From: Candidatus Gastranaerophilales bacterium
Lineage (GTDB): Bacteria; Cyanobacteriota; Vampirovibrionia; Gastranaerophilales; Gastranaerophilaceae
DNA: 5,646 nucleotides
Direction of reading: 5' to 3'
Assembly: GCA_944323585.1 (NCBI GenBank)
Contig: CALUTA010000104.1
Coordinates: forward strand, 1 to 5,646
Of the stretch, positions 1-5,162 are shown one piece after another. The position numbers and the translations under genes were made by a program. Positions within the stretch are counted from its first letter, which is position 1. Each line of letters starts with the position of its first letter. The notes under the pieces were generated by a model. It did no database searches. It was not told the origin of the DNA and saw only the letters and a program-made list of their open reading frames with translations.

Positions 1-378
1 GAAGCTCTTAAGGCTACGGCAAAATCCGTTATTAATTTGAATAACAAACCTGGAATTCTTCATCCGTCAGGCTTAAGATACAATATTGACCAGAACGGAA
101 ATATTTCTGATCTTTATTTTGTCGATAAAGACGGCAAAGAAACTAAGATAGATATTGACCATCCGAGAGAAGACAAAATCTACAGAACTGTCATAAATGA
201 TTATTATGCAATGGGCAAAGATAATTTAAAAATGCTTGATAAAATCGATTGGGCAGAAAAAATATTTGATTTTGACTTTACAAACTGTGTGAAAAAACAT
301 TTTCAGCATGATAAAACTCCTGTAGAAATTAAAGATGACGGAAGAATTAAATTTATAAAAACTAATTCCTCAAATTAA
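1..378 (+). CDS. 5'-nucleotidase/UshA-family phosphoesterase, C-terminal fragment
   Basis: This is the last 125 codons of a gene that begins left of the window. The frame is open from base 1 to the TAA at 376-378. The fragment resembles the C-terminal substrate-binding domain of the 5'-nucleotidase (UshA/CD73/cyclic-nucleotide phosphodiesterase) family. Window residues 23-30 read SGLRYNID, matching the family's 'SGL.v.yD' strand. Residues 61-76 (Y-RTVINDYYAMGKDNL) match the 'Y.v..n.yla.GGDGF' segment, and the end has the usual DGRI-like tail (residues about 107-110). Family members are usually exported and hydrolyse phosphate esters with two metals held by an N-terminal metallophosphatase domain, which lies outside the window. 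Two aromatics that sandwich the base in characterised members appear to be replaced (Ile19 and Leu76), so the substrate may not be a normal nucleotide. A TTG at 37 could be mistaken for a start, but the homology begins upstream of it. The family assignment is fairly secure; the substrate is unknown. Confidence 0.78.
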   Translation, partial: EALKATAKSVINLNNKPGILHPSGLRYNIDQNGNISDLYFVDKDGKETKIDIDHPREDKIYRTVINDYYAMGKDNLKMLDKIDWAEKIFDFDFTNCVKKHFQHDKTPVEIKDDGRIKFIKTNSSN

Positions 379-406
379 AAGCCTCATTATTTTTTAATGA
401 GGCTTT
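378..406. terminator. Bidirectional hairpin terminator between convergent genes
   Basis: A perfect 12-bp inverted repeat (AAAGCCTCATTA at 378-389, TAATGAGGCTTT at 395-406) encloses a five-T loop. It starts at the last base of the upstream stop codon. On the plus strand it is followed by a T-rich stretch (TTTATCATTTTT). On the minus strand the exit from the stem reads TTTTAATTT. It sits between the ends of two convergent genes, 28 bases from the stop of the minus-strand gene, so it probably terminates both. Neither T-tract is perfect. Confidence 0.85.
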
Positions 407-433
407 ATCATTTTTAATTGGCAATAATAAAAA

Positions 434-1315
434 TTAAATTTCTTTATTTGTTTGAAGCTGATTTTCATCAGGAGCTTTTTCGATATTTTCGTAATAAATA
501 TGCGCTATTGCATAATAATAAGCGAGTCCAAGAACTGTACAGATATACATATAAATAGTTGTGAAAGCAGCAAGAAATACGACATTGTTAGCGAGGTCAA
601 TCTCTAATCCGGCAATTGCTGCTCCTAAATAGAATATAACCGCAAATACAACAAGGGTAATAAATCCGACAATGCCCAGCGCAATTGCAAACCCAAAATA
701 TTTCAAATCCAAAATAACTGTAGGGCCTAGCACCTTTGGCAAATATGTGAATAATAACATCGGATTAATATTTTTTTCAATATTAAAATCTTTTATAAAG
801 CTGCAGAGAATATAGGGGAACGAAATTGAGCATATTACTATAAATACGATTAGAAGCAAAGCCGCAGGAACAATAAGAACCGGAATTAGAAAAAATAATG
901 CCAGTATAATTGCTGTAATTATAATCATTAGCATCCAGATAATACAAAAAGCCAACCACTTAAATATGTTAATATTAAACAAACTTGCGTCAACTTCCGG
1001 CATAATTTGAAGCGCTTTGATTTTTGTTTCATCTTTTTCAGTTTCTTTCCAGAAGCAGAATTTTAGAGTGTTTCTGATAAACAGCACCATATAATATCCT
1101 AAAATAAAACTTGCAATCATTGATACAATGCCAAGAAACGGTGCTATAAAAAACATATAAAGATAAACGTCAGCCTCTTTTCCACTTGTACTTACAGTTG
1201 CAATGCATGTTGGAACCGATATTACTAATCCGAGTATTGCAAGAAAAATATGTTTTATAAAAACATTGTTTCCTGTGTAACATTTTTTAAGCCCTTCAAT
1301 TAAGCCTCCGGCCAT
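434..1315 (-). CDS. Six-helix integral membrane protein of unknown function
   Basis: This 293-residue protein is dominated by hydrophobic helices at about residues 20-42, 52-80, 116-145, 146-172, 205-236 and 244-272. A polar, charged loop lies at about 85-112 and the hydrophilic tail is about 20 residues long. It has no signal peptide or catalytic motif that I recognise. The segment after helix 2 (GYYMVLFIRNTLK) recalls the 'GY..r..rn' pattern of DUF4013-type membrane proteins, but that is recollection rather than a search result. The start is well supported: an AAAGGAGG ribosome binding site (1320-1327, minus strand) lies four bases from the ATG, and a candidate promoter lies further upstream. 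The gene is divergent from prfB and convergent with the nucleotidase-like gene, so it is probably transcribed alone. Its layout (two helices, polar loop, four helices) resembles that of the membrane protein at 3210-4181, though no clear sequence identity is visible. I cannot assign a function. Confidence 0.85.
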   Translation of the reverse strand: MAGGLIEGLKKCYTGNNVFIKHIFLAILGLVISVPTCIATVSTSGKEADVYLYMFFIAPFLGIVSMIASFILGYYMVLFIRNTLKFCFWKETEKDETKIKALQIMPEVDASLFNINIFKWLAFCIIWMLMIIITAIILALFFLIPVLIVPAALLLIVFIVICSISFPYILCSFIKDFNIEKNINPMLLFTYLPKVLGPTVILDLKYFGFAIALGIVGFITLVVFAVIFYLGAAIAGLEIDLANNVVFLAAFTTIYMYICTVLGLAYYYAIAHIYYENIEKAPDENQLQTNKEI

Positions 1316-1319
1316 AAAA

Positions 1320-1327
1320 CCTCCTTT
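1320..1327 (-). promoter_or_regulatory. Ribosome binding site of the 434-1315 membrane protein
   Basis: AAAGGAGG on the minus strand is a near-perfect match to the anti-Shine-Dalgarno sequence and lies four bases before the ATG at 1315-1313. It fixes the start of the gene. Confidence 0.85.
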
Positions 1328-1366
1328 ATTATAATTTTTAGATTTTGAATAATACTCAATTTTACC

Positions 1367-1396
1367 ATTATATACAATATTTACATACTATGTTCA
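1367..1396 (-). promoter_or_regulatory. Candidate sigma70-type promoter for the membrane protein gene
   Basis: Read on the minus strand, a perfect TATAAT (1367-1372) lies 18 bases after TGAACA (1391-1396), a 4/6 match to TTGACA. Transcription would start near 1360, leaving a leader of about 45 bases that contains the strong ribosome binding site. The -35 hexamer lies inside an imperfect inverted repeat (1386-1401), so a regulator bound there could block this promoter. The call rests on sequence matching only, in AT-rich DNA where such matches are common. Confidence 0.5.
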
Positions 1397-1417
1397 CAGT
1401 AATTTTTTTATAGTATG
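1384..1417. repeat. Inverted repeats in the prfB upstream region, possible operator or leader hairpin
   Basis: CATACTAT (1384-1391) and ATAGTATG (1410-1417) are perfect complements separated by 18 bases. A second, overlapping dyad pairs TACTATG (1386-1392) with CACAGTA (1395-1401) with one mismatch around a two-base centre. The two cannot form at once. They cover the -35 region of the divergent minus-strand promoter and lie just before the prfB start, so they could be a regulator binding site or part of a short prfB leader. No specific regulator family is recognised. Confidence 0.4.
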
Positions 1418-1426
1418 ATTAAAATT

Positions 1427-2522
1427 ATGGAAACAGAATTAAAGCAATTAATCCCAAATTTAAAAAGTCGATATAATAAAATAAAGGAGTGTCTTTGACC
1501 CTGCTAAACTAGAGAAAGAATTATTTTCTCTTGAAGCCGATATGCAAAAACCTGATATCTGGTCGGATAAATCAAAGGTTTCAAAGATAGGATCAAGGAT
1601 AAAAGAAATCAAAGAAAATACGGCACTTCTTGCTTTGTGGAATGAAAAGATAGAGGATGCCGAAGTTTCGCTTGAAGTCGGGGATGAGGAACTTATTAAG
1701 GAAAGTTTTGAGAATCTTCAAAAGGTTGAGCGGGAAATCGACAGCTTTGAAATCCGACTGATGTTGAGCGGAGAATATGATGAAGCTGATGCAATTCTTA
1801 CGATAAATGCGGGAGCCGGCGGCACTGATGCACAGGATTGGGCAAGCCTGCTTTTGAGGATGTATATGCGCTGGGCGGAAAATAAAGGCTGGAAAGTTGA
1901 TTTGCTGGATAAACTTGACGGCGAAGAAGCGGGAATTAAGTCTGCGACAATAAAAATTTCAGGCAAATACGCATTCGGTTATGCTAAGGCTGAAAAAGGA
2001 GTACACAGGCTTGTCAGAATTTCACCTTTCAATGCAAACGGAAAGCGTCAGACAAGTTTTGCATCGGTTGAGGTTTCGCCGATAATTGAGGATTTTGAAA
2101 AAACTATCACTATACCTCCGGAAGAATTGGAAATTGATACAATGCGCTCTGGCGGTGCAGGCGGACAGAATGTTAATAAAGTGGAAACGGCCGTCAGAAT
2201 TTTGCATAAGCCGACAGGCATTGTTGTTAAGTGTCAGCAGGAGCGCTCGCAGCTTCAGAATAAAGAAAATGCAATGCAGATTCTTGCGTCAAAGCTGCTT
2301 GCTATAAGACAGGCTGAACACGAAAAGAAACTTGCTGAATTGAAAGGCGAAAACGTTGATATAAATTTCGGTTCTCAGATTCGCTCCTATGTTTTCCATC
2401 CTTATAAAATGGTAAAAGATCACAGAACAGGATGTGAAGCCGGTAATGTTGAAGCTGTAATGGACGGGGATATTGATATTTTTATAGACAGTTTCCTAAA
2501 AAGCCAGGCTTCTGCTGCTTAG
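1427..2522 (+). CDS. prfB: Peptide chain release factor 2 (RF2), expressed by programmed +1 frameshift
   Basis: RF2 recognises UGA and UAA in the ribosomal A site and triggers release of the finished protein. The gene has two parts. Codons from ATG 1427 encode METELKQLIPNLKSRYNKIKECL up to CTT at 1493-1495, followed by in-frame TGA (1496-1498). Skipping one base continues with GAC at 1497, giving DPAKLEKELFSLEADMQKP and the rest. The joined protein is 364 residues, close to E. coli RF2. The stop-codon-reading SPF motif is at about residues 199-201 and the catalytic GGQ loop at about 245-247. SPF identifies RF2 rather than RF1, which has PxT. The residue equivalent to E. coli Thr246 is Ser. 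An in-frame alternative start, ATG 1415, would add four residues; upstream of it the frame is closed by TAA at 1400-1402. Neither start has a visible Shine-Dalgarno sequence. The 3' end overlaps the convergent PHP gene by four bases. Low RF2 makes UGA slow to read and promotes the shift, so the gene is self-regulating, as known for this family. Confidence 0.96.
1483..1499 (+). promoter_or_regulatory. RF2 programmed +1 frameshift site
   Basis: AAAGGAG (1483-1489), three spacer bases (TGT), then CTT TGA C (1493-1499). This has the same parts and spacing as the characterised E. coli site, where an internal Shine-Dalgarno sequence lies three bases before CUU UGA C. The internal Shine-Dalgarno pairs with the translating ribosome, and the peptidyl-tRNA slips from CUU to UUU while UGA waits for RF2. 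The C after the stop is the weak termination context typical of these sites. Without the shift a 23-residue peptide would be made. Confidence 0.95.
1511..1531 (+). repeat. Short stem-loop downstream of the frameshift site
   Basis: AGAGAAA (1511-1517) pairs perfectly with TTTCTCT (1525-1531), with a possible extra G-U pair inside and a five-base AATTA loop. It begins 12 bases after the in-frame TGA of prfB. Only two of the pairs are G-C, so the helix is weak. It could be chance in AT-rich coding sequence or a minor stimulator of frameshifting. Confidence 0.35.
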
Positions 2523-3157
2523 TTTAAATTTGCCGAGTGGCAGTCTGTTCCGCCGGTTTTGATAAGATTGTATTTTTCAGCCGCTTTTATGACTGAGTTT
2601 TCACTGTGGAATTTTAAAATTCCACGGAGTCTCGGGTATGGATAGTAAACCTCAATTCCGTCCAGTCCTAATTGTGCGAGTTTGCCGACAAATCTGTCCA
2701 TTGAAATGCACCAGCAGCAGGCAGGATGCGCAAGGACTGCAATTCCTCCGGCAGAGTGTATTGCCTCAATAAGTTTTTTCAGGTTTCTTGTTGAAAATAT
2801 TCTTGCTATATCCATTTCAGTGCCTTTTTTGTCTTTGGCAAAGAATGGTTGCAATTGAGGATGATCTTTGTCAGCGCCGTAAGCCAGAAGATGCATAAAT
2901 ACATACCCGCACCATACATCAAATTCAACTCCGGGGATTAATATTGAAGAATTTGCATTCTGGCTGAATCTGTAACCGTCCATTGTATTATGATCGGTTA
3001 TTGAGATATATTTGTATCCGAAATTTTGAGCCTGATTTACAATCTTGTCAAAATCTCCTTCTCCGTCAGAGAATGTCGTGTGAATATGCAAATTCACACG
3101 GTTTCGGGTAAATTCTTCTTCTGTAAAATTTTTGATTAATTCTTTGTAATTTATCAT
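2519..3157 (-). CDS. PHP-domain metal-dependent phosphoesterase
   Basis: This 212-residue protein has the metal-binding signature of the polymerase-and-histidinol-phosphatase (PHP) superfamily. In order these are H24-x-H26 with D31 (LHIHTTFSDG), TDH at 54-56, GVE at 76-78, His89 in HLLAYG, the LAHP motif with His144, and D205-x-H207 (GGTDCHS) near the end. These residues usually hold two or three divalent metals and hydrolyse phosphate esters. The general order recalls the YciV/RNase AM (TrpH-like) branch, which cleaves nucleotides or short RNA, but this protein is shorter and the substrate cannot be told from sequence. I chose the ATG at 3157-3155 (MINYKEL). The frame is open upstream to an ATG at 3286, but that extension is basic and low in conservation signals, runs through the divergent promoter region and overlaps the neighbouring gene by about 77 bases. 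No clear Shine-Dalgarno sequence precedes either start. A cluster of cysteines follows the LAHP motif (ACCWC, 146-150). The stop codon overlaps that of prfB. Confidence 0.88.
   Translation of the reverse strand: MINYKELIKNFTEEEFTRNRVNLHIHTTFSDGEGDFDKIVNQAQNFGYKYISITDHNTMDGYRFSQNANSSILIPGVEFDVWCGYVFMHLLAYGADKDHPQLQPFFAKDKKGTEMDIARIFSTRNLKKLIEAIHSAGGIAVLAHPACCWCISMDRFVGKLAQLGLDGIEVYYPYPRLRGILKFHSENSVIKAAEKYNLIKTGGTDCHSANLN
2606..2625. repeat. 20-bp perfect palindrome inside the PHP gene
   Basis: GTGGAATTTT followed directly by its reverse complement AAAATTCCAC makes a perfect 20-bp DNA palindrome in the codons for R178 to H184 of the PHP protein. In RNA it could fold as an eight-pair stem with a TTAA loop, on the prfB read-through transcript as well as on the PHP mRNA. 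No T-tract follows on either strand, so it does not look like a standard intrinsic terminator. Confidence 0.55.
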
Positions 3158-3162
3158 TGTTT

Positions 3163-3197
3163 TTGTAAATATATTTGTAATAAAATTATTATACAAT
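3163..3197. promoter_or_regulatory. Divergent promoter region for the PHP and membrane protein genes
   Basis: The 52 bases between the two divergent starts are almost entirely A and T. On the minus strand a perfect TATAAT (3188-3193) could serve the PHP gene, but the sequence 17-18 bases upstream is a poor -35. On the plus strand TTGTAA (3163-3168) and TATTAT (3187-3192), 18 bases apart, could serve the membrane protein gene, with a leader of about 11 bases. The two -10 elements overlap, so the promoters would compete. The exact elements are uncertain. Confidence 0.4.
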
Positions 3198-3204
3198 AAA
3201 GGAG
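3198..3204 (+). promoter_or_regulatory. Ribosome binding site of the 3210-4181 membrane protein
   Basis: AAAGGAG lies five bases before the ATG at 3210. It supports this start and argues that this strand, not the N-terminal extension of the PHP frame, is the functional reading of the region. Confidence 0.8.
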
Positions 3205-3209
3205 AGAAT

Positions 3210-4181
3210 ATGGCGAAAAATAAGCTGAACGGTACAGTTTTAGGGGTTTTGTGGGATGGTTTGAAGATATTTTGTATGCATTTCAAAAAATATTTCCTCT
3301 ACATGCTGTTTCCGGTTTTGGGGCAATTTGTAGGGTTGTTCTGGATATTTGGAACAAGTTATTTATTTACGCAAAATCTTGATTATCTTACCCGTGAAAT
3401 TCCTGCGCTGGACAATTTTATGACAATTATGATTTGTCTGATGCTGATTACATTGCCGGGGCTTATTTTGTGGATGAAGGCTTTCTGGGATTATCTGGTG
3501 GCTTACGGTGCTTTGAATTCAATGACAGAGGCTGCCATGTCTACCGGAAAAATTTATGATTTCCCCGCTTACAATGCCGTTGTAACAAAAAGAGCCGGAA
3601 TATTTATTTGTATATGGCTTTTGTTCAGTTTGTTTTCCCTTGTTGCCGCAATACCGTTCTGCTGGGTGTTAGGCTTAATATTTTTTGTTTATTTTGTCCT
3701 GATTTTTCAGGTGTTTACGTTTGAGGAGGATGTTTCTCCGTCGGGATGTTTCAAAAGAAGCCTGATGCTGATTAAAGGTAATTTTGCAAGAACGCTTGCC
3801 GTAATGGTTGTGCTGTTTGCTGTTACGTATTATTTTCTGGAAATAGGAGTATCCGTAATTTTTGATGCTTTGAAAATTTCGCAGTTATTTTACGGCCTGC
3901 TTGAAGGCTGGGCATCTTCAATACCTCTTGACAGTGTGAACGCAATACTTGCAATGGGCGGAGGCGCGCAGATTACTCCTCTTGATATTTCAAAGTCTGT
4001 TGTACAGCAGATTGTGTTTTTACTTGTTGTCGGGTTTACCCTGCCTTTGAGAAGTATTGTCTGGACATTATGGTATAAAAGTTTGAGCGACAAAGACGGT
4101 GTTCCTTCTAAAATTTCGCATAAATCTTCCAAAAAACTTGATCCGGAAATAATCAAGCGTGCAAAATCCAAAGACGAATAG
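3210..4181 (+). CDS. Multi-pass membrane protein of unknown function
   Basis: This is a 323-residue protein with probable membrane helices at about residues 28-53, 70-100, 129-149, 150-172, 193-218 and 264-287. The basic, hydrophilic C-terminal tail of about 35 residues is rich in Lys and Ser and probably cytoplasmic. Between helices 4 and 5 lies F-EED (171-174) followed by RSLMLIKGN (183-191). This pattern, an acidic patch and then 'RS..L.KGN', recurs in poorly characterised membrane proteins of the YciC / GPDPase-membrane-domain type; I infer that resemblance from memory. No catalytic or transporter signature is visible. The start has a good ribosome binding site (AAAGGAG, five bases away). 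The next gene begins 20 bases after the stop, so it probably shares a transcript with the zinc-ribbon gene and rph. Its N-terminal 26 codons lie opposite the unlikely N-terminal extension of the PHP frame. It might be a scaffold, channel or envelope factor; the sequence does not decide. Confidence 0.88.
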   Translation: MAKNKLNGTVLGVLWDGLKIFCMHFKKYFLYMLFPVLGQFVGLFWIFGTSYLFTQNLDYLTREIPALDNFMTIMICLMLITLPGLILWMKAFWDYLVAYGALNSMTEAAMSTGKIYDFPAYNAVVTKRAGIFICIWLLFSLFSLVAAIPFCWVLGLIFFVYFVLIFQVFTFEEDVSPSGCFKRSLMLIKGNFARTLAVMVVLFAVTYYFLEIGVSVIFDALKISQLFYGLLEGWASSIPLDSVNAILAMGGGAQITPLDISKSVVQQIVFLLVVGFTLPLRSIVWTLWYKSLSDKDGVPSKISHKSSKKLDPEIIKRAKSKDE

Positions 4182-4201
4182 GAGCGGATAAAGGCGGTTT
4201 C

Positions 4202-4417
4202 ATGTTTATTTGCAAAAATTGTAAATCAATTGATAAATTTGAATTGATGTTTTCGCCGGACTACAAAGGAGAAAGACGATTTATGCAAAAATATAATGCA
4301 AAAGGAGAAATAGAGATTTCGGTTGACGGATATACGTTTATTCCGGATTTAAGATTTATGAATGAACATGCAGTTTGCAGATACTGCGGACAGATTTACA
4401 TGTGGGATTATGAATGA
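4202..4417 (+). CDS. Small double-CxxC zinc-ribbon protein
   Basis: This 71-residue protein has one CxxC pair at each end: C4-K-N-C7 and C59-R-Y-C62, the second followed by Gly. Two such knuckles typically bind one zinc ion in a zinc-ribbon fold. The middle (about residues 30-50) alternates polar and hydrophobic residues as in beta strands. I do not recognise the family. Such ribbons are common in small nucleic-acid-binding or protein-binding adaptors, and no enzyme motif is present. AAAGG at 4190-4194 (reading on as CGG) lies seven bases before the ATG. It follows the membrane protein gene by 20 bases, and its TGA stop (4415-4417) shares bases with the GAGG ribosome binding site of rph. The two genes are therefore probably translationally coupled, which hints at a link to RNA metabolism but does not prove it. 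Both cysteine pairs lie exactly where a complete domain would need them, which argues for a real gene. Confidence 0.8.
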   Translation: MFICKNCKSIDKFELMFSPDYKGERRFMQKYNAKGEIEISVDGYTFIPDLRFMNEHAVCRYCGQIYMWDYE

Positions 4418-4427
4418 GGATAATAAG

Positions 4428-5129
4428 ATGAGAACTAACAGAAAAAATAATGAATTGAGAGAAATTAAATTTACCGGACACTATACAAAACATGCATACG
4501 GAAGTGTTCTTGCTGAATTTGGCGACACAAAGGTTATTGTTACAGCCTCTGTTGAAACGGGAAAACCAAAATGGATGGAAAAAGATGATCCAAGAGGCTG
4601 GCTGACGGCTGAATATTCTCTTCTTCCCGCTTCAACCAATACAAGATGCCAGCGTGAGAGGATGAAAATATCAGGTCGAACTCAGGAAATTCAGCGTTTA
4701 ATCGGAAGAAGCCTAAGAGCATGTCTGGATTTGGAAAAAATTCCTGATTTAACAATAACAATAGATGCGGATGTAATTCAGGCAGACGGAGGAACAAGAA
4801 CAGCAAGTATTTGCGGCGGATATCTTGCGCTGTGTGAAGCGGTCGAGCGTTTACTTAAAGAAGGGTTAATAAAAGAAAATCCGATAATTGAACCTGTTGC
4901 TGCGATTTCAGCAGGCATTGTGGAAGGGGAGGTTCGTCTGGATTTAGAATATAAAGAAGATTCGCATGCACAGGTGGATGCCAATATTGTTCTTACAGGA
5001 AGCGGAAAGATTATAGAATTTCAGACAACTGCAGAAGGTGCGCCGTATGAAGAAAAACAAATGCTTGAAATTTTTAACGTTGCAAAATCAGGAATTGAAA
5101 AAATCATTGCTAAATATGATTTAATTTAG
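4428..5129 (+). CDS. rph: Ribonuclease PH
   Basis: RNase PH is a phosphate-dependent 3'-5' exoribonuclease. It trims the last nucleotides after the CCA end of tRNA precursors and also takes part in rRNA turnover; it works as a ring of six subunits in the cytoplasm. The 233-residue protein is full length (E. coli about 238). The N-terminal block HYTKHAYGSVLAEFGDTKV (18-36) is characteristic. GRTQEIQRLIGRSLRA (83-98) and QADGGTRTASI (118-128) supply the conserved phosphate- and RNA-binding arginines. EDS (177-179) with D184 in VDANIV supplies the expected catalytic acidic residues. The C-terminal EFQTTAEG (197-204) corresponds to the family's 'E.QGT.EG'. I chose ATG 4428: it gives the usual MR start and has GAGG (4416-4419) eight bases upstream. 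ATG 4410 (seven codons MNEDNKM) and ATG 4362 are in frame, but they overlap the zinc-ribbon gene and are less well supported. The rdgB/nucleoside-triphosphatase partner often found after rph is absent here. Confidence 0.96.
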   Translation: MRTNRKNNELREIKFTGHYTKHAYGSVLAEFGDTKVIVTASVETGKPKWMEKDDPRGWLTAEYSLLPASTNTRCQRERMKISGRTQEIQRLIGRSLRACLDLEKIPDLTITIDADVIQADGGTRTASICGGYLALCEAVERLLKEGLIKENPIIEPVAAISAGIVEGEVRLDLEYKEDSHAQVDANIVLTGSGKIIEFQTTAEGAPYEEKQMLEIFNVAKSGIEKIIAKYDLI

Positions 5130-5135
5130 TATAAT
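5107..5135 (+). promoter_or_regulatory. Sigma70-type promoter for the secreted coiled-coil gene
   Basis: TTGCTA (5107-5112, 4/6 match to TTGACA) and a perfect TATAAT (5130-5135) are separated by the optimal 17 bases. Transcription would start near 5142, leaving a leader of about 21 bases that contains the AAAGGAG ribosome binding site. The -35 lies inside the last codons of rph, and the -10 begins one base after its stop. The gene could still also be read from the upstream operon, since no terminator separates them. Confidence 0.6.
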
Positions 5136-5147
5136 CAAAGAACATAG

Positions 5148-5154
5148 AAAGGAG
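5148..5154 (+). promoter_or_regulatory. Ribosome binding site deciding the start of the coiled-coil gene
   Basis: AAAGGAG lies eight bases before ATG 5163 but only two before the in-frame ATG 5157. The spacing favours 5163, which also gives the cleaner signal peptide (MKKLLVL). Confidence 0.8.
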
Positions 5155-5162
5155 ATATGTTT

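Noticed and set aside
37..39. TTG as a start for a 113-residue protein at the left edge
   Set aside because: The frame is open to base 1, the family match begins upstream, and no ribosome binding site precedes it. It is a truncated gene, not a small one.
1496..1498. In-frame TGA in prfB read as a pseudogene or sequencing error
   Set aside because: The surrounding AAAGGAG, spacer and CTT TGA C match the known RF2 recoding site exactly in layout, and the downstream frame is intact with SPF and GGQ.
1718..2307. Open frames on both strands inside prfB
   Set aside because: They lie wholly within the strongly conserved RF2 coding sequence, lack ribosome binding sites and show no domain-like sequence.
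2501..2511. AAGCC-A-GGCTT as a prfB terminator
   Set aside because: A single-base centre cannot form a hairpin loop, and no T-tract follows.
3158..3286. Possible 43-residue N-terminal extension of the PHP protein (ATG at 3286, minus strand)
   Set aside because: It overlaps the start and ribosome binding site of the divergent membrane protein gene, crosses an AT-rich promoter-like gap, and adds no PHP motif. The ATG at 3157 gives a normal distance to the HxH motif.
4362..4427. Longer rph start at ATG 4362 or ATG 4410
   Set aside because: The added residues are the zinc-ribbon gene read in another frame and do not look like RNase PH. ATG 4428 has a well-spaced GAGG and gives the usual MR beginning.
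3890..4984. Minus-strand open frames under the membrane protein and rph genes (3890-4171, 4540-4806, 4778-4984)
   Set aside because: They are shadows of well-supported plus-strand genes, with no start signals and Ser/Pro-rich low-information translations.
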